Shown in pieces: positions 1 to 9,730 of a stretch of DNA of 64,000 nt (its first letter is position 1; each line of letters opens with the position of its first letter). The notes under the pieces are model-generated. The model did no database searches. It was not told where the DNA came from and saw only the letters and a program-made list of their open reading frames with translations. This DNA comes from Caulobacter segnis (GTDB lineage: Bacteria; Pseudomonadota; Alphaproteobacteria; Caulobacterales; Caulobacteraceae): NCBI RefSeq assembly GCF_023935105.1, contig NZ_CP096040.1, positions 5,251,001-5,315,000 on the forward strand, written 5' to 3'. The position numbers and the translations under genes are program-made.

Positions 1-44
1 CAGTGTGGCCGATCCCGCGCCTTCAAGGACAAGAAGACGACATC

Positions 45-1814
45 ATGTTCAAGCGATCCCAAGCCCATGCGGTTGAAACCCTCGCCGCGCTGGACCGCTC
101 CCTCGCGACGATCGAGTTCGACCCCAGCGGCAAGATCTTGGTGGCCAACGCCAACTTCTGCTCGGCCATGGGCTACAGCTTGAAGGAGATCGTCGGCCAG
201 CATCACCGCATGTTCGTCGAGCCGGCCTACGCCGCGAGCGCGGAATACGAAGCGTTCTGGCGCAAGCTGGGCCGCGGCGAGTTCGACGCCCGCGAATACA
301 TGCGCCTCGGCAAGGGCGGCGTCGAGATCTGGATCCAGGCCTCGTACAATCCGATCCTCGATGCGCGCGGCCGCGTCTCGCGCATCGTCAAGATCGCCAC
401 GGTGATCACCGACGAGAAGCGCCAGAGCGCCGAGGAACGCGGCAAGATGGACGCCGTCGGCCGCGCCCAGGCGGTGATCGAATTCACGCCGGAAGGCCAG
501 ATCATCACCGCCAATGAGAATTTCCTGGGCGCGCTGGGCTACGCCCTGTCCGAGATCCAGGGCAAGCATCACCGGATGTTCGTGGACCAAGCCTATGCGG
601 CCTCGCCCGACTACACCGCATTCTGGGCCAAGCTGAACGCCGGCGAGTTCGTCGCCGCCGAGTTCAGGCGCCTGGGCAAGGGCGGCAAGGAGGTCTGGAT
701 CCAGGCCTCGTACAACCCGATCTTCGACCACAAGCGCCGCATCACCAAGGTCGTGAAGTTCGCCACCGTGGTCACCGGCCGCGTCCACGCGGTCAACGAG
801 ATCGCCGCCGGCCTGGAGCATCTGGCGCACAACGACCTGACCTATCGCATCGCCAAAGAGGTCGACCCGCAGTTCAGCAAGGTCCGCGACGACTTCAACA
901 CCGCCATGACGGCGCTGGACGAGGCGATGGGCGTGGTCGCCCACGCGACCCAGAGCGTCGGCGCCGGGGCCCAGCAGATCTCGACCGCTTCCGAGGACCT
1001 GGCCCAACGCACCGAGCAGCAGGCGGCCAATCTGGAAAAGACCGCCGCGGCGCTGGATGAGATCACCGCCACGGTCAGCCGGAGCGCCGACGGGGCCAAA
1101 CAGGCCTCGGAAGCGGCGACCGCCGCGCGCGCCGACGCCGCCCGCTCGGGCCAGATCGTCGGCGACGCCGTCGCCGCCATGGGCGAGATCGAAAAGTCCT
1201 CCGGCCAGATCACCAGCATCATCGGCGTGATCGACGAGATCGCCTTCCAGACCAACCTGCTGGCCCTGAACGCCGGGGTCGAGGCGGCTCGCGCCGGCGA
1301 AGCCGGCCGCGGCTTCGCGGTCGTCGCCCAGGAAGTGCGGGCCCTGGCCCAGCGTTCAGCCGAGGCCGCCAAGGAGATCAAGACCCTGATCGCCAGCAGC
1401 ACGTCCCAGGTGGCGCGCGGCGTGCGCCTGGTCGGCGACACCGGCGAGGCGCTGTCGACCATCGCCGACAAGGTCAGCGAGATCGACGGCCTGATCCACG
1501 AGATCGCCGAATCGTCCCGCGAACAGGCCGTCGGGCTCTCGGAGGTGAACACCGCCGTCAACCGGATGGACGAGGTCACCCAGAGCAACGCGGCCATGGT
1601 CGAGGAAGCCAACGCCGCCTCCGCCAGCCTGAAACAGGAATCCGGCGAGCTGACCGCCCTGGTCGCGCGCTTCTCCACCAGCGCCGGCGGAGCGAGCACG
1701 ACGACGGCCGCGCGGCCGGCTCCCGCCGCCGCCCAGCGTCCCGCCCGCGCGCCCATGCGACGACCGGGCGGCGCGGCGCTCGCGGTCAAGCATGACGAAT
1801 GGGACGAGTTCTAG
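45..1814 (+). CDS. Soluble methyl-accepting chemotaxis protein with two PAS domains
   Basis: Cytoplasmic chemoreceptor of 589 residues. No membrane segment is visible. Two PAS domains (about residues 15-125 and 135-250) are near copies of each other, sharing [17 protein letters not shown] / [11 protein letters not shown] and RLGKGG. They are followed by the methyl-accepting signalling domain with the conserved hairpin tip ([20 protein letters not shown], then [20 protein letters not shown]). An Ala/Pro/Arg-rich tail ends in EWDEF, which resembles the W-x-x-F pentapeptide that tethers CheR. PAS pairs of this kind usually bind haem, flavin or a redox ligand; the ligand cannot be told here. The ATG at 45 is preferred over an upstream GTG because a purine-rich AAGGACAAGAAG stretch precedes it. 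It converges on the PhoR-like gene. Confidence 0.93.
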   Translation: MFKRSQAHAVETLAALDRSLATIEFDPSGKILVANANFCSAMGYSLKEIVGQHHRMFVEPAYAASAEYEAFWRKLGRGEFDAREYMRLGKGGVEIWIQASYNPILDARGRVSRIVKIATVITDEKRQSAEERGKMDAVGRAQAVIEFTPEGQIITANENFLGALGYALSEIQGKHHRMFVDQAYAASPDYTAFWAKLNAGEFVAAEFRRLGKGGKEVWIQASYNPIFDHKRRITKVVKFATVVTGRVHAVNEIAAGLEHLAHNDLTYRIAKEVDPQFSKVRDDFNTAMTALDEAMGVVAHATQSVGAGAQQISTASEDLAQRTEQQAANLEKTAAALDEITATVSRSADGAKQASEAATAARADAARSGQIVGDAVAAMGEIEKSSGQITSIIGVIDEIAFQTNLLALNAGVEAARAGEAGRGFAVVAQEVRALAQRSAEAAKEIKTLIASSTSQVARGVRLVGDTGEALSTIADKVSEIDGLIHEIAESSREQAVGLSEVNTAVNRMDEVTQSNAAMVEEANAASASLKQESGELTALVARFSTSAGGASTTTAARPAPAAAQRPARAPMRRPGGAALAVKHDEWDEF

Positions 1815-1817
1815 CGT

Positions 1818-3232
1818 CTAGGCCTCGGCGGCGGTGATCGGCGGCGGCGGCGCGACTTCCGCGCCGGCCTTGGCCATCGGCAGATAGACTCCGAAGGTCG
1901 CGCCCTCGCCCTGAACGCTCTCCACCGTCAGGCCGCCGCGATGGCGGTTCATGATGTGCTTGACGATGGCCAGGCCCAGGCCCGTGCCCGAGCGCTCGCC
2001 GCTCTTCTGGCCCTCGACGCGATAGAAGCGCTCGGTCAGGCGCGGCAGATGCTCGCGCGCCAGGCCGGGTCCCCGGTCGGTGACCCGCAGCACGGCGTAG
2101 CGCTCGGACGGATCGTGGTCGGGGGTCAGCAGCGACATCCGCGCCGCGGCCGGGTCGCGGGCGGCGGCGGCGGCCTCGGCGGCCAGCCCCGGGAAGATCT
2201 CGACCCGCACCAGGCTGCCTCGCGGCGTGTACTTGATGGCGTTGTCGATCAGGTTCTGGATCACCTGGATGATCTGGTCGCGATCGCCGTCGACCACCGC
2301 CCCGCCGCGCGGCGGCAGCACCGGGTCGAAGCCGACCGCCTTGTCGCGCGCCTGCGGGGCCAGGGCGTCGATCACGTCGATCGCGGCCATCGCCAGGTCG
2401 ACCCGGCCCAGCGGCGCGATGTGCTCGTTCAGCTCGATCCGCGACAGGCTCATCAGATCGTCGATCAGGCGCGACATCCGCTCGGCCTGGGCCAGCATGA
2501 TGGCCAGGAACTTGTCGCGTGCGCCCGGGTCGTCCTTGGCGTGGCCGCGCAGGGTCTCGATGAAGCCCGACAGCGAGGCCAGCGGCGTGCGCAGCTCGTG
2601 GCTGGCGTTGGCCAGGAAGTCGGCGCGGGTCCGCTCGCTGCGGCGGGCGTCGGTCTCGTCGCGCAGGGCCAGCAGGGCCAGGCGCGAGCGCCCCGCCCCT
2701 CCTCCAGCGGCCGGGCGTAGGCTAGCCACGACCGCCCCTGGGCGCCGCCGGTCTCGAACTCGACCACGCCCTCGACGCCGCCGAACAGCGCCTCGTCGAC
2801 GGCCTCCAGAACCCGGGGGTTGCGGACGGCGGTGACCAGCAGCGCGCCCTGGTGCTGGATCTTGAACAGCTCGCGCGCGGCGGCGTTGGCGAACAGGAAG
2901 CGGCGACCGGTCAGGTCATCGGCCTCCTCGGCGGCGATCACCATCAGCGGATCGGGCAAGCGGTCGAGAATCGCCGCGAAGGGCGGGACCTCCTCGACGG
3001 CCGCGGCCGGGACCAGGCCGCCGGCCGCCGGCGACTCGGGCGGCGCGGCCACCCGGCGCGAAAGCCACCAGCCAGCCGCGCCCGTCGCGAGGGCGGCGAC
3101 CACGGCCGGCCCCGGCTGGGCCAGGCCCACGACGCCCAGGCCCAGGATCACGCCGGGTCCGATCATGGACGGCCAGAATGCGCTCGCCCAGCGGCGTTCG
3201 GATCCGTCCGGGGGCGTGTTCGCCAGCGGCAT
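1818..3232 (-). pseudogene. phoR: PhoR-type sensor histidine kinase, interrupted by a frameshift
   Basis: The N-terminal part has two membrane segments (about residues 20-65) and a PAS-like region (LPDPLMVIAAEE). The frame is then lost near 2691-2699. The next frame carries the HisKA phosphorylation site SHELRTPLASLSGFIETLRG and the ATPase motifs (NLIDNAIKYTP, DRGPGL, GTGLGLAIVKHI). Adding one G to the G4 run at 2696-2699 restores one frame (LEEGAGRSRLALLALRDE), so the gene may be intact in reality. PhoR senses phosphate status through the Pst system and phosphorylates PhoB. No pst or phoB gene follows it in the window; its 3' side meets a chemoreceptor gene. The start is uncertain: ATG 3232 or TTG 3253. 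Confidence 0.75.
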
Positions 3233-3408
3233 GGGCAGGTCCACCGATTTCAAGCGGGAAATGATTCGTCGTTCCAGATATGGCGCCCCGCCAAGCCATG
3301 CGATAGACGGTTGGCGCTTCTGTACGTGTCACGCGCGAGACTCACCGCAATTTCGCCGCAACGTGACCCGATTTAGGTGCGCCGGTTTCTATCGAGGTGT
3401 CGTTCGTA

Positions 3409-6400
3409 ATGCAGCGCAAGGTCCTGGTCGCGACGGTCGCGGCCGCTCCTCTCTTGGCCATGGGTTTCGCCGCGTCGGCGGAAACCTCGGTCTCCACCGC
3501 GCGGACGACGCCGATCGCGACCAGCACGGCCACCGGCACGGCGGCCGACGACATCCGCATCACCGCCGACGGCTCCATCAAGCCGACGACCGCGGGCGCC
3601 ATCGTCACGATCGACAGCAACAACAAGGTCACCAACCTGGGCACGCTGTCGACCAACAACGTCAATGACGGCGTGGGCGTGCTGATCATCGGCGGCCGGA
3701 CCGGCGGGCTGACCAACTCGGCCACGATCTCGCTGGTCGAGGACTATACGCCCACCGACAGCGATTCCGACGGCGACCTGGACGGTCCGTTCGCCCAGGG
3801 CGCGAACCGTTTCGGCGTGCGCCTGACCAACGCCGGAACCTTCACCGGCGACATCATCAACGACACGGCCGGCTCGATCACCATCGAAGGCAACAACTCG
3901 GCCGGCATGCTGCTGGAAGGCCCGGTGGTCGGCAACGTCACCAACCTGGGCACCATCAGCGTCATCGGCGACAACGCCTATGGCGTGCGCATCGCCGCGC
4001 CGGTCACCGGCAAGGTGACCCTGGGCGGCACGATCAACGTCCAGGGCTCGGGCGCGGTCGCCCAGGCCATCGATTCGAACGTCAACGGCGCGCTCGTCCT
4101 GCAGGGCGCGACCAGCGCCACCGGCTATCGCTACACCTCGCGCCCGACCACGGTGGACGCGCTGAACAAGCTAGACGCCGACGACCTGCTACAGGGCGGC
4201 CCGGCCGTCCGCGTCGCCGGCGACGTGACCGGCGGCGTGCTGCTGCAAGGCTCGAACTTCTCGACCAAGGTCGGCACGGACGGCAACACCGTCACCACCA
4301 CGATCACCTCCAGCACGACCGGCACCTCCAGCATCAGCGCCTTTGGCGGCTCGCCCGCCCTGCTGATCGGCTCGACGACGCAGGACGTCACCCTGGGCGC
4401 GGTCGGGACCGGCGACAACGCCTACGGCCTGGTCGCCAAGGGTACGATCGGCGCGGCGGGCGTCTATAACGGCGTCGCCGCGACGGCCGTCTCGATCGGG
4501 GCCGGCGGGGGCCGCGCGACCACGATCACCGGCGGCGTGCGCAACGACGGCCAGATCACGGCCACCTCGTTCGAGGCCAACGCCACCGGCCTGACGCTGA
4601 ATTCCGGCGCCACCGCCAACGAGATCCTGAACCGCGGCTCGATCTCGTCCAGCGCGTCGTCCTACGCCGCCTCGGGCGTCACCGCCGCCGCGCGCGGCGT
4701 GGTGCTGGCCGCCGGCTCGACCTCGACCAGCCTGCGCAACACCGGCGCGATCGTCGCCTCGCGCGTCGGTGAAACCGGGGACGCGGTGGCGATTCTCGAC
4801 CAGGCCGGCACGCTGAAGACGATCACCAACACGGGCGCGATCCGCGCCACCGTCGCCGCGCCGGGCTTCAAGACCGATGGCACGACGGCCACGGTCACGG
4901 CCGGCGGCCAGGCGATCGCCCTGGACCTGCGGGCCAACAATTCGGGCGTGACCTACACCCAGTCGGGTCCGGCCAGCTTCACCTCGACGACGACCTTCCC
5001 CAGCACCGACACCACGACCAGCACCGACACCACCACGACCACCGTCGCGCCCAGCACGATCGGCGACGTGCTGTTCGGCGGCGGGAACGACACCCTGAAC
5101 CTGTGGAGCGGCTCGCTGCTGGGCAACATGGCCTTCGGCGCCGGCCAGGACCGACTGTCGATCGACGGCGGCGCCGTGGCCCTGGGCAAGCTGACCGACA
5201 GCGACGGCCGCCTGGACATCGCGGTGACCAACGGCAGCCTGGGCATCGTCAATACCGACACGATCAACGTCAGCAGCGTGAACCTGGGCAGCAAGGCCAA
5301 GCTGCTGTTCTCGGCCGACGCCGCCGCCGGGACCAACACCAAGCTGGTCGTCTCGGGCGCGACCGACATCGCCACCGGGGCCGAGCTGGGCATCCGCCTG
5401 ACGAATCTGGTCAAGCAGCCGACCACCTTCACGGTGATCCAGGGCAGCAACATCAATGTCGGCACGATCGGCGGCGGTCTGCTGGCCGAGTCGCCCTATC
5501 TGTACGTGGCCACCAGCCGGGCCGACACCAACAACGTCTATATCGACGTTCGCCGCCGCAGCGCCGCCGAGATCGGCTTCAACAAGACCGAGACCTCGGC
5601 CTACGACGCCGTGTTCGCGGCGCTGGGGACCGACTCGGCCCTGGCCAACCAGTTCCTGGGCCAGAGCACCCGCGACGGCTTCCGCGACCTCTACGACCAG
5701 ATGCTGCCCGACCAGGGGCTGGGCATGTTCTCGGCCCTGCAGTCGGTCAACCAGCAGATCTCGGCCGCCACCATGTTCCGGCCGGATCCGGGCGATCGCT
5801 ACGGTCCCGACAGCCTCTGGGTCCAGGAGATCAACTCGCTGACCCGTCGTGAAACCGACCAGACCCTGGGTTCGGACACCCAGGCCTTCGGTTTCGTGGC
5901 CGGCTACGAGGCCATGGGCGACGCGGGTGGAGCCCTGGGCCTGACCCTGGCCTATGTCAGCGTCGAGGAGCACGACACCGTCGCCAAGGTCGGCGAGCAG
6001 ACCACCGCCTCGTTCGTCCAGACCGGCGCCTACTGGCGTCGTTCGGTCGGCGGCTGGCGCTTCAACCTGGGCGGCGGCGTGGGCTACGGCTTCTTCCAGG
6101 GCGACCGTCGCTTCATCGCGCCGGACAGCAACGCCGACGGCATCGCCGATCTGGTGCTGAAGAACACCGCCGACTGGAACGGCCTGACCGCCAACGCCTT
6201 CGCTGGCGTCGCCTACGAGCAGAAGTTCGGCCGCTTCTTCGCCCGTCCCGAAGGCCGCCTGGACTATGTCACGCTGCGCGAGGGCAAGCGCACGGAAGCC
6301 GGCGGCGGCGACGGTTTCGACCTGACCGTCGACAAGCGCAACTCCAGCAACCTCAGCGGCGAGCTGGGCGTGGTGTTCGGCGCCGACTTCGGCAAGAACG

Positions 6401-6654
6401 TCTGGTGGCGTCCGGAAGTGCGGGTCGGCTATCGCCAGACCCTGGCCGGTTCGCCCGGCGACACGGTCGCCCGCTTCAAGGGCGGCAACCCGTTCACCCT
6501 GGCGGCGCTGGACGACAAGGACGGCGCCCTGACCGCGGGCTTCGCCCTGCGGGCCGGCACGCCGATGTCCTACCTGGCCCTGGAAGGCGGCGTCGAAGCC
6601 ACCAAGAAGCAGAAGCGCTACAACCTGCGCCTGGCTGGCCGGGCGATGTTCTAA
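3409..6654 (+). CDS. Autotransporter with beta-barrel domain
   Basis: Type V secretion (autotransporter) protein of 1081 residues. A signal peptide ends near AASAE. The passenger of about 750 residues is built of degenerate beta-helix repeats (VTNLGTLS, LTNSATISL, ITNTGAIRA, LNRGSISS) rich in Thr, Ser, Gly and Asn, with an almost pure Thr/Ser/Asp stretch near 4980-5050. The C-terminal 270 residues are a typical autotransporter barrel ending in an aromatic residue (AGRAMF). ATG 3409 is chosen because GAGG at 3394-3397 is well spaced from it; a GTG at 3397 is the alternative. The passenger's target is unknown; adhesion is the usual role. A strong terminator follows. Confidence 0.9.
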   Translation: MQRKVLVATVAAAPLLAMGFAASAETSVSTARTTPIATSTATGTAADDIRITADGSIKPTTAGAIVTIDSNNKVTNLGTLSTNNVNDGVGVLIIGGRTGGLTNSATISLVEDYTPTDSDSDGDLDGPFAQGANRFGVRLTNAGTFTGDIINDTAGSITIEGNNSAGMLLEGPVVGNVTNLGTISVIGDNAYGVRIAAPVTGKVTLGGTINVQGSGAVAQAIDSNVNGALVLQGATSATGYRYTSRPTTVDALNKLDADDLLQGGPAVRVAGDVTGGVLLQGSNFSTKVGTDGNTVTTTITSSTTGTSSISAFGGSPALLIGSTTQDVTLGAVGTGDNAYGLVAKGTIGAAGVYNGVAATAVSIGAGGGRATTITGGVRNDGQITATSFEANATGLTLNSGATANEILNRGSISSSASSYAASGVTAAARGVVLAAGSTSTSLRNTGAIVASRVGETGDAVAILDQAGTLKTITNTGAIRATVAAPGFKTDGTTATVTAGGQAIALDLRANNSGVTYTQSGPASFTSTTTFPSTDTTTSTDTTTTTVAPSTIGDVLFGGGNDTLNLWSGSLLGNMAFGAGQDRLSIDGGAVALGKLTDSDGRLDIAVTNGSLGIVNTDTINVSSVNLGSKAKLLFSADAAAGTNTKLVVSGATDIATGAELGIRLTNLVKQPTTFTVIQGSNINVGTIGGGLLAESPYLYVATSRADTNNVYIDVRRRSAAEIGFNKTETSAYDAVFAALGTDSALANQFLGQSTRDGFRDLYDQMLPDQGLGMFSALQSVNQQISAATMFRPDPGDRYGPDSLWVQEINSLTRRETDQTLGSDTQAFGFVAGYEAMGDAGGALGLTLAYVSVEEHDTVAKVGEQTTASFVQTGAYWRRSVGGWRFNLGGGVGYGFFQGDRRFIAPDSNADGIADLVLKNTADWNGLTANAFAGVAYEQKFGRFFARPEGRLDYVTLREGKRTEAGGGDGFDLTVDKRNSSNLSGELGVVFGADFGKNVWWRPEVRVGYRQTLAGSPGDTVARFKGGNPFTLAALDDKDGALTAGFALRAGTPMSYLALEGGVEATKKQKRYNLRLAGRAMF

Positions 6655-6705
6655 GGCGCTTCAAGGGGACGATTTCGTCCCTCTTATGAGTTCTGGAAAT
6701 GCTTG

Positions 6706-6738
6706 AAAGCCGCCACGGGAGACCGTGGCGGCTTTTCC
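6706..6738 (+). terminator. Rho-independent terminator after the autotransporter
   Basis: Perfect 13-bp stem (6706-6718 pairs with 6723-6735), GAGA loop, followed by TTTT. It lies 52 bp past the autotransporter stop. Confidence 0.85.
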
Positions 6739-6928
6739 GTGCACGGAACATTAATCGTTCAAGCGGCTGAATTGATGGAAGTTTCGCGGCGGTTTCCGCG
6801 ACGCTTCGCCGCGCCTCCAGAAAAACTCACGGCCGGTTTTCCTAAATCTCGATTCCGGAGCTAGGAATAATCGTCTTCCCTAGCTCGCGCAGGTCGGCCC
6901 CGCCCAGCGGCGCCGAGAGGGGACTAAA

Positions 6929-8392
6929 ATGAGCAAGACCAAAACCGCATTCCGCGCCGCGTTGATCGCCGGCGTGTCGCTTCTGGCGACCGCCGGCGCC
7001 GCGTCGGCCCAGACCGCCGCGCCCACATCGCCGGAGGAGGCCGCCGCCCGCATCGCCGCGCTGGAAGCCCAGCTCTCGGCGCTGCAGCAGCAGGTCGCCG
7101 ACCTCAAGGCCGCCACGGCCGCCAGCTTCAAGGACGTCCGCACGGCCCAGAACGCCACCACCGTCAGCATCGCCGCCGGCAGGCCGACGATCGCGTCCGG
7201 CGACGGCGCCTATAGCGCCACGCTGCACGGCGTGATGCAGCTGGACGCCGCCCAGTACTATCAGGACAAGGGCCTGCCGGCCGTGCTGGGCAACGCCCGC
7301 GACCTGAACAACGGCACCAACTTCCGCCGCGCCCGCCTGGGCGTCGACGGCAAGTTCGCCAAGAACTTCGACTATTCGATCCTGCTGGATTTCGGCGGCG
7401 CGGGCACCGACGGCGCCGGCCAGCTGCAGGAGCTGTTCGTCCAGTACAACTACGCGCCGTTCAAGATCCGGGTCGGCGCCTACGCCCCGAACCTGGGCCT
7501 GGAGGACGCCGCCTCGACCAATGGCTCGCTGTTCCCGGAACGTCCGTCTTCGGCCGAGGCCGCGCGCGGCCTGGCCGGCGCGGACCGCCGCATCGCCCTG
7601 CAAGGCCAGGTCGTTCAGGAGCGCTGGATCCTGTCGGGCGCGGTCACCGGCGCCAAGGCCGGCGACGGCCAGACCTTCGACGAGCAGATCGGCTACGTGG
7701 GCCGCTTCGCCTTCATTCCGCTGAAGGGCTATGACTGGCTGGTCCACGCCGGCGTCAACGCCAGCGTCGTGACCACCCCGGCCCAGAGCACGGCCCTGAC
7801 CGGCGCCTACGCCGTCACCATCCAGGACCGCCCGGAACTGCGCGTCGACGGCCAGCAGCTGGTCACCACCGGCGCCATCGACGCCAAGAGCGCCCGCCAC
7901 TACGGCCTGGAGTTCGCCGCTCAGAAGAAGAACCTGCTGATCCAGAGCGAATATTTCGACTACAAGATCGACCGTCGCAATCCGGCGGCCGGCGTCACGG
8001 ATCCCAAGTTCACGGGCTGGTATGTGGAAGGCGGCTGGGTGCTGACGGGCGAGGCCCGCCGGTACAACCCCAACACCTTCGCCTTCGACGCCCCGGCCAT
8101 CAACAACCCGTTCGATCCCAAGGCCCGCAAGTGGGGCGCCTGGGAACTGGCGGGCCGCTACTCGGTGCTGGACCTGAACCACCACGAGAACGCGACCCTG
8201 GCCGGCGACCGCGTGCGCGGCGGCGAACAGACCATCTGGACGGTCGGCCTGAACTGGTTCCCCAACTCGGTGACCAAGTTCTCGGTCGACTACCTGGACG
8301 TCGACGTCGACCGCAAGGATCCGGCCGGCGGCCTGCTGCCGCTGAGCCAGAGCTACCAGGCGGTCAACTTCCGCAGCCAGTTCGCGTTCTAG
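6929..8392 (+). CDS. OprO/OprP family phosphate-selective-type porin
   Basis: Outer-membrane trimeric porin of 487 residues. A signal peptide cleaves near ASAQ. A short coiled coil follows (about residues 30-60: ARIAALEAQLSALQQQVADLKA), as is usual at the N-terminus of this family, and then a beta-barrel ending in a phenylalanine (RSQFAF). The family includes phosphate and polyphosphate channels. Here the next gene, 118 bp downstream on the same strand, encodes a sulfate-binding protein, so sulfate or another oxyanion is a reasonable alternative substrate. A strong ribosome site, GAGAGGGG, precedes the ATG. I see no clear Pho box in the 270-bp gap upstream. Confidence 0.85.
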   Translation: MSKTKTAFRAALIAGVSLLATAGAASAQTAAPTSPEEAAARIAALEAQLSALQQQVADLKAATAASFKDVRTAQNATTVSIAAGRPTIASGDGAYSATLHGVMQLDAAQYYQDKGLPAVLGNARDLNNGTNFRRARLGVDGKFAKNFDYSILLDFGGAGTDGAGQLQELFVQYNYAPFKIRVGAYAPNLGLEDAASTNGSLFPERPSSAEAARGLAGADRRIALQGQVVQERWILSGAVTGAKAGDGQTFDEQIGYVGRFAFIPLKGYDWLVHAGVNASVVTTPAQSTALTGAYAVTIQDRPELRVDGQQLVTTGAIDAKSARHYGLEFAAQKKNLLIQSEYFDYKIDRRNPAAGVTDPKFTGWYVEGGWVLTGEARRYNPNTFAFDAPAINNPFDPKARKWGAWELAGRYSVLDLNHHENATLAGDRVRGGEQTIWTVGLNWFPNSVTKFSVDYLDVDVDRKDPAGGLLPLSQSYQAVNFRSQFAF

Positions 8393-8509
8393 TGACCGGC
8401 GCCGTCCGCCTCCTCGGTTGCAGCCCTGGGGCGGGCGGCCCACCTCTTTCTCCAAGACCGCCGCGCCGTCGGCGCCGCCTCGCGAAGACCTTCCAGAAAG
8501 GACCGTCCC

Positions 8510-9559
8510 ATGAGTGACATCATCAAGGCTCCGACCCGACGCGGTCTGCTGGCCGGCGCCGGCGCGGGCGCCGCGGCCCTCGTGGCGGGCGCGGCGCCAA
8601 GCCTGGCCCACGCCCAGGCCGGCAAGACGATCACCCTGCTCAACGTCAGCTACGACCCGACGCGCGAGCTCTACAAGGACATCAACGCCGCCTACGCCAA
8701 GTACTGGAAGGACCGTGTCGGCCAGACCCTGGTGATCAACCAGAGCCACGGCGGCTCGGGCAAGCAGGCCCGCTCGGTGATCGACGGCCTGCAGGCCGAC
8801 GTCGTCACCCTTGCCCTCGCCTACGACATCGACGAGATCGCCGCCCGCGCCAGGCTGCTGCCAGCCAACTGGCAGTCGCGCCTGCCGCAGAACTCCACGC
8901 CCTACACCTCGACCATCGTGTTCCTGGTCCGCAAGGGTAACCCCTGGAAGATCAAGGACTGGGGCGACCTGGTGAAGCCGGGCATCGACGTGATTACCCC
9001 GAACCCGAAGACCTCGGGCGGCGCGCGCTGGAACTACCTGGCCGCCTGGGGCTGGGCCCTGAAGCAGCCGGGCGGCAATCCCGCCAAGGCCGAGGCCTTC
9101 GTGAAGACCCTGTTCGAGCACGTGCCCGTACTGGACACCGGCGCCCGCGGCGCCACCACCAGCTTCACTCAGCGCGGCCTGGGCGACGTCCTGCTGGCCT
9201 GGGAGAACGAGGCCTACCTGGCCCAGGAGGAGCTGCCGGGCAAGTTCGACATCGTCTATCCGTCGCTGTCGATCCTGGCCGAGCCGCCGGTCGCCGTCGT
9301 CGACAAGAACGTCGACCGGCACAAGACCCGCACCATCGCGGAAGGGTATCTGAACTTCCTGTACAGCCCGCTGGCCCAGGAGCTGATCGCCAAGAACTAC
9401 TACCGTCCGCGCAACGCCGACGTGGCGGCCAAGTACGCCAATCGCTTCAAGAAGCTGCCGCTGGTGACGATCGACGACACCTTCGGCGGCTGGAAGAAGG
9501 CCCAGGCCACGCACTTCGCCGACGGCGGCGTGTTCGACAGGATTTATCAGCCGAAGTAA
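8510..9559 (+). CDS. sbp: Periplasmic sulfate-binding protein
   Basis: Solute-binding protein of 349 residues for a sulfate/thiosulfate ABC importer. The N-terminus has a twin-arginine-like signal ([20 protein letters not shown]) ending at AHAQA. Family motifs are present: [13 protein letters not shown] near the mature N-terminus, [28 protein letters not shown] and NEAYLA. The membrane and ATPase subunits (cysT, cysW, cysA) are not next to it, so it must work with components encoded elsewhere. AAAGGA lies just before the ATG. It probably shares control with the upstream porin, and a terminator follows. Confidence 0.92.
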   Translation: MSDIIKAPTRRGLLAGAGAGAAALVAGAAPSLAHAQAGKTITLLNVSYDPTRELYKDINAAYAKYWKDRVGQTLVINQSHGGSGKQARSVIDGLQADVVTLALAYDIDEIAARARLLPANWQSRLPQNSTPYTSTIVFLVRKGNPWKIKDWGDLVKPGIDVITPNPKTSGGARWNYLAAWGWALKQPGGNPAKAEAFVKTLFEHVPVLDTGARGATTSFTQRGLGDVLLAWENEAYLAQEELPGKFDIVYPSLSILAEPPVAVVDKNVDRHKTRTIAEGYLNFLYSPLAQELIAKNYYRPRNADVAAKYANRFKKLPLVTIDDTFGGWKKAQATHFADGGVFDRIYQPK

Positions 9560-9612
9560 CCCCTTTTCCGAGGTCCCCCGTCCCGGGAAGCACGGGCGGA
9601 TCATCGGACGAC

Positions 9613-9645
9613 GCGGCGGGAGTCCTCACGGACCCCGCCGTTTTT
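9613..9645 (+). terminator. Rho-independent terminator after sbp
   Basis: GGCGGGAGTCC pairs with GGACCCCGCC (one bulged base) across a TCAC loop, followed by GTTTTT. It separates sbp from lovK. Confidence 0.85.
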
Positions 9646-9669
9646 CGTTTTCCGCTCCGACCTATGTTG

Positions 9670-9694
9670 GGAACCCGACAGGATCGGGTACGTT
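9670..9694 (+). promoter_or_regulatory. General-stress (EcfG/sigma-T) promoter of lovK
   Basis: GGAAC at 9670-9674, 16 bp spacer, CGTT at 9691-9694: an exact match to the alphaproteobacterial EcfG consensus, placing the start of transcription about 30 bp before the lovK ATG. Confidence 0.8.
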
Positions 9695-9730
9695 CAGCGT
9701 CCACGGGGTGGTGGGAGCTTGACCACAAGC

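Noticed and set aside
3254-3408. Pho box between phoR and the autotransporter
   Set aside because: CTGTACGTGTCACG is present but the two half-sites are not at the 11-bp spacing of a Pho box.
4189-5973. A 594-codon open frame antisense to the autotransporter
   Set aside because: Low-complexity shadow product; the plus strand carries a clear signal peptide, passenger and barrel.
6740-6766. GGAAC followed closely by CGTT, resembling a general-stress promoter
   Set aside because: The spacing is only 6 bp instead of 16.
6842-9604. A very long open frame on the minus strand across the porin and sbp genes
   Set aside because: Its product is a Gly/Arg/Val/Gln-rich string with no domain; it is the expected antisense shadow of high-GC codon use in two well-recognised genes.
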